Origin: Primula veris
Taxonomy: Eukaryota > Streptophyta > Magnoliopsida > Ericales > Primulaceae
NCBI GenBank assembly: GCA_963682055.1
Contig: OY821742.1
Location: 29,793,060-29,857,059 of the forward strand
Direction: 5' to 3'
Length of the DNA stretch: 64,000 nt
Of the stretch, positions 33,022 to 43,387 are shown in pieces. The notes under the pieces are model-generated. The model worked only from the letters and a program-made list of their open reading frames with translations, made no database searches and was not told the origin of the DNA. The translations under genes were made by a program, and so were the position numbers. Numbering within the stretch: the stretch's first letter is position 1; each line of letters begins with the position of its first letter.

Positions 33022-34219
33022 TGTTAGAACCAGATTTCTGTCCTATAAACTATTGGTTGTCTATTGGTTTGAACTAAATAATCCTACTTGATTGTTAAGA
33101 ATTGAGACAACTTTATGTTTTCAAGTGAGGTTGCAACCTCAGTTGCAACCACAGTTGCAACCTGCTGTTCTGCAGGATTCTGTCCAGTTCTGTAATTCTG
33201 CATTACTGTTCTTTAATAATAATTATTTGTTTTAAAGTATGCAGGATATATTCTCAAATGATCTTAAAGGATTAATATGTGTTTATTGAGAATATCAAAG
33301 TGGTAAGTAAAGATGTTTCCTAAAAGATATAAGGAGATTAGTTTATAAAGATATGTGTTCTTTTAACTAGGAAATCTATATCTCTATTCTTATGCAAATC
33401 TTTATCACTTGTTTCAATCTTTGTTCCTTATCAAAATCAGTATAACACGTTTAAAAGATTGAATGTAATATGGAGTTAAGTGTTTCATATGTATATGAAA
33501 AGATATTATCTCTAAAAGATATTATCTTTATATGTTTCCTAGTTAAAGGAAAAGACTAACTCCTATTATCAAGCTTGTTATTAAACAGGAAATACTAATG
33601 ATGATTGGAGTCAATCCACGCTGAAGAGTTTGCTCATACATGGAAAGATTGAAGCCAATCAAAACAAGTCAAAGCAATCATAAAAGATCTTGAAGCAAGA
33701 AGATTGTTTTAATTGTATAAATAGTTTATAACTTAGCTTGTAAAATGTGTGTGTTCTAAATTATAAAGAACCCATTTTTGAGAGAATACACAACGAGCCT
33801 TCAAAAGAAAACAATGGTGGGATGCCATTGATTTATAAATGATAGTTATAAGGTAGGAGCAATATAGAGATAGGCAGAAAAACCTAGAGTGAATCTGAGA
33901 GTTTTTCATTAAGACTTGGGTCCTATATTGTAAGCTTTTATAATATCATAATCTGGGTAAGTTCCCCGGAGACGTAGCCTAGTTAGGTGAACTCCGTTGT
34001 TAAATGTGCGTGTGAATCATTTCAAGTACATTTAACTTTTCACAGTTCTGTCCATTAATACACTTGGTTCCAACTGTGGTTGCAACCTCACTTGGAACCT
34101 TACTGCAAAACTGCAACTAGACTTTACAAGTTCTGTCCATCATTGGTTCCAACCTCAGTTGCAACTGTACTTGGAACCTAACTGCAAAACAGCGACTAGA
34201 ACAGCGGATAGGAATTTCA
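33022..34219 (+). repeat. Copia-A LTR 3, complete (1,198 bp)
   Basis: Same length as LTR 2, with a few substitutions (AAATGATAG for AAGTGATAG, GTTCCCCGG for GTGCCCCGG, TGCAAAACAG for TGCATAACAG). LINE B resumes at 34220 with AAGTA. Confidence 0.95.
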
Positions 34220-34794
34220 AAGTACTATTAAAATTAATAGAATAAGAGGGGGTAGTAATACATTGAGCTACCCAATCTATAAAGAAAAAGAAAAAAGGCC
34301 ATTAAATCAAGCATGTCTAGGACAAAGTCTCAACTAATAGTTTCAAAAGCCTTTATTAGATCAACTTTAAGATTAATTTTCCTAGGGCTTTTGTCATTAT
34401 GGTAACCATGAAGGATGTCCTGAGCCAACAAAATATTATTAGTAATACTCATACCTTTTATAAAAGAAAATTGATTGTAGTCAGAATTGCAGCAGCTAAT
34501 AGGCATATAAGCAGTTACAAAAGTGCGGTTATCACATTTAAGAATAAGAGCGATGAAAGTAGAGTTAAACTTCTTTAACAAGGAACCCTTGTTAAAAAAC
34601 TCTTTAATGGCACTAATAACAGCATTACCCACTATATGCCAAGTTTTTTGGAAAAAGAAAGGCATTAAAATCGTTAGATCCAGGAGCTTTATTAGGATTA
34701 AAACTAAACATGCAATATTTTATGTCATTATCAGTAAAAACACTACTAATATTATCATACATAGAGGGAGAAACAACTCTTTTAACATAATTAC
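34220..34794 (-). pseudogene. LINE B piece 2a: N-terminal part of reverse transcriptase
   Basis: KKFNSTFIALILKCDN, ITNNILLAQDILHGY and INLKVDLIKAFETIS are the first RT blocks of plant LINEs (the last normally reads VDLQKAFDTVSW). The Trp codon after S is TGA. Past it, other frames still carry DWVAQCITTPSYSINFN up to the copia array. It continues on the other side in piece 3 with a small gap. Confidence 0.85.
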
Positions 34795-35149
34795 TCAAAG
34801 CCTCTCTACCGGGGTAGGGGAGAGAGCTTTTAGTGCCAATAAAAGATTTATAAAAGCCAAGAATGTTATTAGAATCACAGTGTTTTTAGTAAGCACAATT
34901 CCATTCACATCCTTGATCAAACTAATTCTATTTTTGTTATTTCTTTGATTAAGGCATTTATAGAAATTAGAATTATTCAGATCGCCTTTTTCCAACCAAG
35001 TAATTCTACTTTTTTGTTTAATGGTGGCCTCTCCTTCTTCTAAGGCATTAAGTAAATTGGATCTATCAATAATAACAGAATCCATAGTTACAAAGCCATT
35101 TCCTTTGTCAAGAAGAGATTGATTATTATAGCTTTAGCATTAATACCTT
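34795..35149 (-). pseudogene. LINE B piece 2b: linker between endonuclease and RT
   Basis: LEEGEATIKQKSRITWLEKGDLNNSNFYKCLNQR matches the conserved E-x-x-xxQKSR-x-xWL-x-GD-xN-x-xF motif of this linker. The same segment is duplicated at 62461-62751. Confidence 0.85.
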
Positions 35150-36082
35150 TTATAATAGCAAGAGTTTGAGAGCTTTTTTAGTTGCATTTAGCTTGCTCAA
35201 TAAAACAAACATTTTAGTGCCCTTGAAATTACCTCTCCAGGTCTCACTTACAGTGTAATAAAACTCAGGATAATTGACCCAATGATTGAAAAATTTGAAA
35301 GGTTTAGGGCCAGCTTTAAAGCTTCTACCAAAGTTAATAACCATAGGAGAGTGATCAAAAATACCAAAATGTAGGAAAATAGCTTCGGAATTTTTAAAAG
35401 AATAAATCCAGTCATCATTAATAAGCACTCTATCTATCTTTGTTCTAATAGGCATAACAACACTATTCTTAGTCCAAGTGAACTTCATACTAGAGTATTT
35501 CAAACCATCTAACATACAATCATTAATACTTATGGGAAAATCATTGAAATGGGGAGGCCAAAGCAGGCTTCCCCCGTCTCTATCACCTAACTCTCTAATA
35601 GCATTAAAGTCCCCCATTACAGACCAAGGAATACTATTAAGGTTCTGAGAAATATAAAGGAGATTTTCCCAAACCTTATATCTATTTTTATAAAGGTTGT
35701 ACGCATACACAAAAGTAACAGCACATTGAGTGTTAGTATCAATACCATTAAGTATGCAATGAATAAACTGAGCATCCTTACTAGTAATAGAATAGTTCCA
35801 AACATTGGGGTCACAAGCAATAATAATTCTACCATAAGGAGCATAAGAAAGATTGTTTTCAACCTTCCACAAAGGGAAAATGTAATCACAATTATTTTTA
35901 AAATTATTAGTACTAATTTTGGTTTCAAGAGTACCAAAGCAAGTAATTTTATTTTTAGCTATTGTATCCTTAACAATATTTTTTTCTTCAAGTTATTTAT
36001 CCCTCTATATTCCAACAACCAATATTACTCATTAAATAAGATAGACCCTTTGTGTAATCCACCTTTTTTCTTGAAGGGGCAC
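35150..36082 (-). pseudogene. LINE B piece 2c: AP-type endonuclease
   Basis: On the minus strand the domain starts near 36040 at IGCWNIEG (family: GCWNIRGLN). It passes LETKIS (catalytic Glu region), then VTFVYAYN, IPWSVMGDFNAI (catalytic D and N), MKFTWTKN, TKIDRVLIN and FLHFGIFDHSPMVINF (catalytic D-H at the end, normally SDHSP). The ORF at 35150-35872 is open for 240 residues; a stop and frameshift near 35985 and 35940 separate the N-terminus. In active LINEs this enzyme nicks the target DNA for target-primed reverse transcription. It is joined in frame with piece 1 once Copia-B is removed. Confidence 0.88.
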
Positions 36083-37291
36083 TGAAATTCCTATCCGCTG
36101 TTCTAGTTGCAGTTTTGCAGTTAGGTTCTAAGTGAGGTTGCAACTACAGTTAGAACCCAGTGTATAAATGGACAGAACTATAAAAAGTTAAATGTACGTA
36201 AATGAAATCACACGCACATTTAACAACGGAGTTCACCTAACTAGGCTACGTCTCCGAGTCACTTACCCAGATTATGATATTATAAAAAGCTTACAATATA
36301 GGACTCAAGTCTTAACGAAAAACACTTAGACTCCCTCTAGGTTTTTCTGCCTATCTCTATATTGCTCCTACTCTATAACTATCACTTATAAATCAATGGC
36401 ATCCCACCATTGTTTTCTTTTAAAGCTCACGTGTATTCTCTCTAGAAAATAAGTTCTTTATAATTTAGAACACACACATTTACAAGCTAAGTTATCAACT
36501 ATATAAGCAAGTAAAAACAATCTTCAATCTTCAATATCTTTTGATTGCTTTTTGACTTTGTTGATTGGCTTCAATCTTCCCATGCAATGCGTGATACTTC
36601 AGCATTGATTGACTCCAATCATCATTGGTTGATACCTGTTTAATAACCAGCTTGATTGTAGGAGTTAGCATTGTCCTATAGCTAGGAATCATATAAAAAG
36701 ATCATATCTTGAAAAGATATCTTTTAGGTATTCATGTAAAACATTAACTCCTGATTTTATTCAATCTTTAAACATATCATACTGAATTGATAAGGAACAA
36801 AAGATTGACACAAGTGATAAGGATTAGTATAAGAATAGAGATATAGAATTATAAATTTAAAGGAAACATAACTAATCTCTTTATACCTTTTAGGAAATCT
36901 TTCCTTACCACTTTGATATTCTCACTTAAACGCATATTAAAATTTTAGAATCATATGAGAATATATCATGCATGCTGTAGAGTCAATTAACAATTAATAA
37001 ATAACAGCTATGCAGATACACAGAACTAGACAGAATACTGCTGAGTAGCAGGTTGGAACTGTGGTTGCAACTGAGGTTGCAACTAGTACTTGAAACCTGT
37101 TACTATTGACTTAGTAGGTTGCAACTGGTACTTGGAACCTGTCACTATTGACTTAGTAGGTTGCAACTGAGGTTGCAACTGATACTTGAAACCTGTCAAT
37201 TCTGTCTTAGTTCTTAACAACAGTTAGGATTTATTTAGTGAAAAACCAATAGACAATAAACAATATTTAGACCAGAAATCTGGTACTAACA
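36083..37291 (-). repeat. Copia-B 3' LTR
   Basis: On the minus strand TGTTAGTACC...GGAATTTCA. GTTGCAAC motifs cluster at about 37060-37180. It is 12 bp shorter than the 5' LTR, by one GAGGTTGCAACT unit near 37110. Confidence 0.95.
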
Positions 37292-37304
37292 ATCTCCCCC
37301 TTTG
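37292..37304 (-). promoter_or_regulatory. Copia-B polypurine tract
   Basis: The minus strand reads CAAAGGGGGAGAT directly before the 3' LTR. Further GGGGGAG tracts occur upstream near 37400 and 37610. Confidence 0.85.
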
Positions 37305-37639
37305 TCATTGGTTTTGACAAATCAACTAAGTTTATAAACCACATAAATCCACCTGCAATTTCAATACAACATTTGTATTGTATCTGTTTTAGCTCCCCCT
37401 GCAAGTTAGAATTGCAGGCATATCATATAAGCACAATCTATATGCACACAGTAGGTTTTCAGACCTGTTCCAAGTTCAAAGAAATTACAGAATTATTAAA
37501 GCCAAACAGGCACAGAATTGTCTTAATACATCATAACTGGAAACAAAATAAAGTCTTGAAACTTAAACATTAAACTGAAAACAGAACAGAAGCAAATAAA
37601 CTTTCTCTTACTCCCCCTATTTGTCACAACCTTGACAAA

Positions 37640-38938
37640 CTAGTTCCTAGGAATGTCTGACTGGGGTGGTCTTTCTCTTAGGGGTCTGTCCCTAACAACC
37701 TCTTCATGCTCATCTTCACTGCTTATTGAAAGGCCATCATCACTGTGAGTTGCATCCCCATCACTGTCACCACCATCACTGTCACTATCACTTCCACTTA
37801 TAAGATTCTCCAGCAACTTTTTGATTTGATAGTCATCTGTATCCAGCTCAGCTCTCATTTCTGCATTGTAAGCCAACTTTTGCTTCAAATACCACCTCAC
37901 ACCCCTCTTCTTTTCTGAAGGAGCATTAGATGTCTCTTCTTCCTTTTCTTTGCCCTTTTCTCCAGATATGTCATTAACATGCCCTTCTTTTAGCAACTTT
38001 GTAGAAATGTACAGGGCAGATGGACAATCAGAGGAGGGTTCATTCATGATATTGATAGGAGAATTTCTGCCCATAGAATAAACTTGGCCTAGAATCATAC
38101 CAGATATGAGGCAGGGGAAAGGAAGGAGAGTGGAAGTAGAATCTGTGTTACTGAAATCTCTTATGAGATTGAAGACATGTTGTCCAAAGTTGATAGGCCT
38201 AGAATCCATGATTTTATAGAGAAAGGTAGCCATATCTTTGCTCACTTTTGAGGGCTGTTTGGTTGGTGTCCAGTTAAATCTAGCTATTTTGTGCAGAACA
38301 GCAGCACACAGAGTGAGAGAGGATGTTTTGATGGAATTCCCATCAAATCTATTATTCTTTCCAGTTAAAACCAAGGCAATGACCTCAAAGTCATAATCAG
38401 CATCTTCAACAGCATGATTGGGTGTATTTAGGAAATCATTAATAAGTTGTGGAGTAAAATCCAAAGTAAGACCTCTCAGAAAAACTCTCCCATAAGCAGG
38501 GTTTCCCTCATCAAATACAATGCTACTGAGATTAGCATAGAATTCTTTAACAACAGAAGGAAGAAAAGATTCAGCAAAAGTAATTGTTTTTCCTAAACCA
38601 ACAGCATGCAACAGCTTTTCAACATATACCTGTATGTGTGGATAACTAACCAAATTGAGCCTCCTTTCACAGTGAATTTCTTTACTAGAAAAAGCCCTAA
38701 ATCTCCTATAAGTTCTTCTACTCCAGAACTTAGGATCAACTGCATTGAATTTTTGATCATACTCAAACTTAGCAACAAAAGGATCATTAATAGGATTCCT
38801 CCTAGGACGCTTTTTAGTCCTACGTGTCTTAGGAGAGGAGGACTCACTTACCTTATCCTTAGAGCTATGACTTGTTGAAGATTTGTTCACGAAATCTCTA
38901 AGAGTGCAATCATCATCAGAATTGGGGTTATTAGACAT
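37640..38938 (-). CDS. Post-pol ORF of Copia-B (envelope-position, plant-transposon-protein-like)
   Basis: An uninterrupted 432-codon frame starting MSNNPNSDDDC. Residues 1-35 are Ser-rich, and 36-48 are strongly basic (TRRTKKRPRRNP, like a nuclear localisation signal). About residues 50-320 form a folded-looking domain (YDQKFNAVDPKFWSRRTYRR, GRVFLRGLTLDFTPQLINDF, VEDADYDFEVIALVLTG, ILGQVYSMG). It resembles the putative plant transposon protein domain found after pol in some retroelements and in host-genome annotations. The C-terminus is acidic and Ser/Asp-rich (SGSDSDSDGGDSDGD). I see no signal peptide or membrane segment, so a true envelope role is unlikely. It is intact while gag and pol are broken. 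Function unknown. Confidence 0.75.
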   Translation of the reverse strand: MSNNPNSDDDCTLRDFVNKSSTSHSSKDKVSESSSPKTRRTKKRPRRNPINDPFVAKFEYDQKFNAVDPKFWSRRTYRRFRAFSSKEIHCERRLNLVSYPHIQVYVEKLLHAVGLGKTITFAESFLPSVVKEFYANLSSIVFDEGNPAYGRVFLRGLTLDFTPQLINDFLNTPNHAVEDADYDFEVIALVLTGKNNRFDGNSIKTSSLTLCAAVLHKIARFNWTPTKQPSKVSKDMATFLYKIMDSRPINFGQHVFNLIRDFSNTDSTSTLLPFPCLISGMILGQVYSMGRNSPINIMNEPSSDCPSALYISTKLLKEGHVNDISGEKGKEKEEETSNAPSEKKRGVRWYLKQKLAYNAEMRAELDTDDYQIKKLLENLISGSDSDSDGGDSDGDATHSDDGLSISSEDEHEEVVRDRPLRERPPQSDIPRN

Positions 38939-39901
38939 GGTTGCAACAGGGAGGTTGGAACCGTACTTAGAACCTATCAGTGGGCTTTACAGAGAGTAGG
39001 GTTTTACAGTTTAGAGAGAGAGAGTAATTTTGTAACGTGTAATTGAGTTTGGAGATAAAAAGAATTTTGTATAAATAGCAATAAAGGCCATATCCTTTTG
39101 TAATTGGAAAGAGATACATGCAAATCAATTTTGAAACAGATTTAGCCAAAAATAAGGAAAGTTCTTATCAACAAAAATTTTAAAAAATAAGCAGCTTAAA
39201 TCACGAAGGAAACAATTGGTATAAAGATAAACCTAGCAATTAATACAGATAAACATTCCCTTTTTAAACAGATTTATCCAAAATTTGAAAAATCAAGAGT
39301 TGAAGCTTTGAAGGAAATTTGACATGATTGAAGATAAAGATAGAATAAGACAGATATTTAAGCTTTTAAAAAAAATGAAAATCTAGCAATTTACCCAAGA
39401 AAATATGTTTATCATAGAATAACTTTAATAAAGATTAAATTGTAGGAGCTTAAAATGAGCAAATCCGTTTTTATCTCTACACAAAAACTAGTTTGATGAC
39501 CTCAGCAAGGAAAGAGTATAACTGATGTCAAAAATAACAAGACTTTGTCTTGACAGTTGTAAAATAGACTGAGGTTTCAACTGGTGTGGTAACTGAGCTT
39601 GCAACCAATATTTTTAACACGAGGTTTCAACTGAAGTTGTAACTGAACTTCTAACCAGTTATTGAGAGAATGAGGTTTCAACCGAGGTTGCAACTGAGCT
39701 TGCAACCACAAACAAAATTTGCACTTTGTGCTTGCAACTCTATTACCAGAGAGGTTTTCAAGGACAAGTTACCTCACATCTGTTTTTGAGACACCAAAAA
39801 GCGGCTTTTTCAAAACAAAAACACCATAGCTCAATTAAGACTTAACCTTAGAAATAAAAATTATTGAAGGTATTCAATATAGACATATTTAGCAAGAATA
39901 T
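38939..39901 (-). other. Copia-B spacer between RNase H and the post-pol ORF
   Basis: Non-coding. It contains GTTGCAAC-type motifs at 39560-39735 in near-periodic pairs with GGTTTCAACTG. Confidence 0.7.
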
Positions 39902-40396
39902 TTAATTAGATTGATAATGACATACCCCTATGTCACTTCTTAATGATTCAAACTTGTTTGTATCAAGGGGTTTTGTAAAAATAGCTGCTAATTGTCTTTC
40001 AGTTGAAACATGTTCTAAAATTAAGCTCTTTTCTTCAACTAGTTCTCTTATAAAATGATGCCTTAGATCAATATGTTTGGTCCTGGAATGTTGAACTGGA
40101 TTTTTAGCTAAATCTATAGCACTTTTGTTATCACAAAACAGAGTTAAAACTTCTTGTTTAACATTATAATCAGTTAACATCTGTTTCATCCAGATTAATT
40201 GAGTGCATCCACTTCCAGCTGCAACATATTCTGCCTCAGCAGTAGATAAAGATATGCAATTTTGCTTTTTACTGAACCAAGAAACAAGGTTGTTTCCAAA
40301 ATAAAAACACCCACCAGAAGTACTCTTTCTATCATCTATGTTTCCTGCCCAATCTGCATCACAGTAGCCACTAAGAAAATGGTTTGTATCTTTAGA
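39902..40396 (-). pseudogene. Copia-B RNase H
   Basis: Reads from a TAG after GLW (position of a Tyr in the family) through GYCDADWAGNIDDRKSTSG (first catalytic Asp), SLSTAEAEYVAAG (Glu), LFCDNKSAIDLAKNP (Asp) and HSRTKHIDLRHHF to VCHYQSN. All catalytic acidic residues are present. The one nonsense codon at its start separates it from RT in the same frame. It degrades the RNA of RNA-DNA hybrids in an active element. Confidence 0.9.
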
Positions 40397-41290
40397 CTAC
40401 CATAGGCCTAGATGAGGTGTTCCTTTTACATACCTTAGAATTCTTTTGACAGCTAGAAGATGAGGTTCTAAAGGATTTGCTTGATATCTGGCACAAACTC
40501 CTAAACTTAAGCAAAGGTCTGGTCTACTAGCAGTTAAATACAGCAAACTTCCAATCATGGATCTATAAAGGCTGGGACAAACACTTTTTCCTTTTTCATT
40601 TTTAGACAGTTTAAGGGTAGTACTCATAGGAGTTCTCTTTTTTTTACTCTCACTTAGACCAAACTTCTTAACAAGATTGTCTGCATACTTACTCTGACAT
40701 AGAAAAATCCCTTTCTCATTCTGTTTAACTTGTAATCCTAGAAAGTAAGTCAATTCACCTCCACCACTCATTTCAAATTCATTCTTCATATCAGAAATGA
40801 ATTCTTCTATCCTCTTATTAGAAGATGAGCCAAAAACAATGTCATCAACATATATTTGAGCAACTATTATATCCTTTGTAGTTTTCTTTGTAAACAGAGT
40901 TTTATCAACTCCCCCTCTTTTAAAACCTTTTTCAAGCAAAAACTTGGTTAATCTATCATACCAAGCTCTAGGGGCTTGCTTAAGACCATACAAGGCCTTT
41001 TTCAGCAAATAAACATGTTCAGGAAAGTTAGGATCTTCAAATCCCTTAGGTTGACAGACATAAACCTCTTCATTAATCACACCATTAAGAAAAGCACTCT
41101 TTATGTCAAGTTGAAACAGTTTAAAATCATACAGACATGCAAGAGATAATAGCATTCTAATGGATTCAATTCTAGCTATAGGAGCAAAGGTTTCATCAAA
41201 GTCAATTCCCTCAATTTGTGTATAACCCTGAGCTACCAACCTAGCTTTATTCCTGATAATCACTCCATCCTCATCACTTTTAGACCATAT
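40397..41290 (-). pseudogene. Copia-B reverse transcriptase
   Basis: The copia RT is complete in one frame: RNKARLVAQGYTQIEGIDF, ETFAPIARIESIRMLLSLA, FQLDIKSAFLNG (Asp), YGLKQAPRAWYDRL, AQIYVDDIVFGSS (YVDD active site), YFLGLQV and GSLLYLTASRPDL. The frame starts at the deletion junction with protease (about 41280), where integrase should be, so no independent start codon is credible. The catalytic residues are intact. Confidence 0.92.
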
Positions 41291-41615
41291 ACAAGAAAAA
41301 CATCCTCAATATTAGGCATTCCAGGTTTGTTTAAGGTACCTTTACCAACAATTTTACCTGTATCTCCACCTCCAAACACAACAGTGTTACCTGTAAGAAT
41401 GGTGACATTTTTTAGGAGACTTGCAGTACCTGTCATATGCTTAGAGAATCCACTGTCAAAATACCAATCATTAGAAGTAACATCATTCAAGGAGTTAATA
41501 ACAGCTTTGTTGTTAGCAATTAAAGTTGCTTTTTCTTTAACTTTCCAGACCCATTTCAAATTTTTATTGACAGAAGCCAACCAGGTTTTCTGGGAAATAT
41601 ACTTTCTGTTTCTTT
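41260..41615 (-). pseudogene. Copia-B protease region, fused by deletion to RT
   Basis: WVWKVKEKATLIANNKAV...WYFDSGFSKHMTG is the copia protease entry with DSG as active site (family D-S-G-C; Cys is Phe here). It is followed by VVFGGGDTGKIVGKGTL. The downstream half of protease plus the whole integrase is missing: after VYGLK the sequence enters RT in another frame. Confidence 0.85.
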
Positions 41616-43328
41616 TTAAATAACACTGTCTTTCAGAATGACCAGGTTTTTTTTACAGAAATTACACAACTTCAACCTAAAGTTATTTTTGTCCCTAAAG
41701 CTATTCAGTTTCTTCATGGTTGCAACTTTGGTTGTAACTGAGCTTCCAACCTTCTTTACATAAACCTGAGTTTTATTCCTGGTTGCAACTCTGGTTGCAA
41801 CTGAGCTTCTAACCTTGTGGTCAAAATCATGAGTTTTAGCTTTAGCAACAGCTTCAATAAAAGTAGTTTTTCCTGTACTTTTACCACCATAGTAACCTAG
41901 ACCACTGATATCTTTGGAGCCTCTAGAATATGACAGCATGTCATCTAATTTATCTGAAGCAGAAACATTCAGCAGTTTTATTATCTTTTTAGTTTCAGTA
42001 AGTTCAGCCAGTTGTAATTTAAGCTTCTCAGTAAGACTTTTAACCTCATCCTTTAGATCAACATTCAGTTTGCTTATGATCAAGGATTGTTTACTCAGAC
42101 ATTTATACTTTTCATACAGAACAAGGTATTTCTTAGTAATGTTTTCATCAGAAGGCTCTTCCTCATCACTGCTATATGTTTCAAAGGCAGTTGTAACTGG
42201 GGTTGAAACCTGCTCACAGTCACTTTCATAAGTAGGTTCTTTTTCAGTGATTATTCCCATGAAATTAACAAAATTAGAACCATCCTCTTCATCACTGTTA
42301 CTCTCAGAATCACTATCACTATGAGTGGTTATATAAGCATTTTTGTTTCTTTTTAAAGTGTTTGCACACTCAGCCTGAATATGACCAAAACCTCTACATT
42401 CTCTACACTGAATCTCTTTAGGTTTGTATTCTTTGTTATCCTTCTCTTTGGAATTCCACTTTCCTGTAGAGTTATTATTGAACCTAGACTCTGTCTTAAA
42501 CTGGTTATCCTTTTTCTGAAAGTTTTTAGATGAACCAGTATCATCCTCCTTTTTCTTATAAAACTTCTTGTAAACCTTTTTTGCAAAGAAAGCTAGTTGT
42601 TCTTCATCACTCATTTTATCACAGGCATTAGATTCAGATTTCTTAGCTTGAAATGCTATTCCCTTTTCTAGTCTTTTATGTTTGAAGAATTTCAGTTCAT
42701 GAGTACTTAGATTTCCTATGAGTTCTTCAAGTTTAAGATTATCTAAGTCAGTTGATTCTTCAATAGCTGTGACCTTAATTTCAAACCTTTCTGGGAGTGA
42801 CCTAAGAGTTTTCTTAACAAGTTTAGCATCACTGTATTTTTCACCTAAGGTTCCAGCTTGATGAGCAATGTGGCAGATTCTGCCATTAAATTGTTTAATG
42901 TTTTCATCTTCCTCCATTCTTAAGTTTTCAAATTGGGTAGTTAACTGTTAAAGTTTGAAAGCTTTTACTTTAGTGGTTCCTTCAAAAGTAACTTGCAAAA
43001 TATCCCATGCTTCTTTAGCTGTTTCACAATGAGAGATATACCTGAATACGCTGAGAGTTACACCAGCAAAAATCAAGTTTATGGCTGTTGAGTTAACACT
43101 TGATTTTCTGTCTTCTTCAGCAGACCATCTGTCTTCAGGCAAGAGAATAAGTTCTCCTTCATTATCCATGGTAGTTGGATACTCCCATCCATACATAACA
43201 GTCTTCCATGCATGTTCATTCTGCTGTTTGATGAAAGACCTCATTCTAATTTTCCATACTCCATAGTTTACTCCTCCTTCAAGCAATGGAGGTTTGTTGA
43301 AGGCGTTTCCTTCCCTCATTAAGTCCAT
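41616..43328 (-). pseudogene. Copia-B gag
   Basis: Starts MDLMREGNAFNKPPLLEGG at 43328. A TAA at 42948-42950 replaces a Gln codon (KAFKL*QL), after which the same frame stays open to 41616. The N-terminal capsid-type region is followed by an intact first CCHC knuckle (CRECRGFGHIQAEC), acidic runs (DSDSESNSDEEDG, YSSDEEEPSDE), a coiled-coil stretch (LKDEVKSLTEKLKLQLAELTETKK) and VATRVATRN / VTTKVATMK repeats encoded by the 12-bp GTTGCAAC units. A second knuckle (CNFCKK...) is broken by a frameshift in an 8-base homopolymer near 41648. Confidence 0.88.
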
Positions 43329-43373
43329 TGTTACTAGAACACAGGATCCACACTAAGTAAGATCTAGTGTGAA

Positions 43374-43385
43374 GCTCTGATACCA
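43374..43385 (-). promoter_or_regulatory. Copia-B primer binding site (tRNA-iMet)
   Basis: The minus strand reads TGGTATCAGAGC two bases from the 5' LTR. Confidence 0.92.
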
Positions 43386-43387
43386 AA

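Larger units (their letters stand above)
23716..34219 (+). mobile_element. Tandem non-autonomous copia array (Copia-A): three LTRs, two internal regions
   Basis: Order is truncated LTR (23716-24681), internal (24682-28252), full LTR (28253-29450), internal (29451-33021), full LTR (33022-34219). The period is exactly 4,769 bp and the units differ by only a few bases. Each internal region (3,571 bp) has PBS, gag, a protease remnant, the last part of RNase H and a polypurine tract; integrase and most of RT are missing. LTR ends and gag match the Copia-B element at 36083-44608, so both are one family (SIRE-like by gag type). The shape fits unequal homologous recombination between LTRs of one element. 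No 5-bp TSD can be checked because the left LTR end is lost. Confidence 0.93.

Noticed and set aside
36083..37291. Copia-A array and Copia-B as two halves of one larger inverted element
   Set aside because: Each has its own LTR ends, Copia-B has its own TSD, and LINE B coding lies between them in order.
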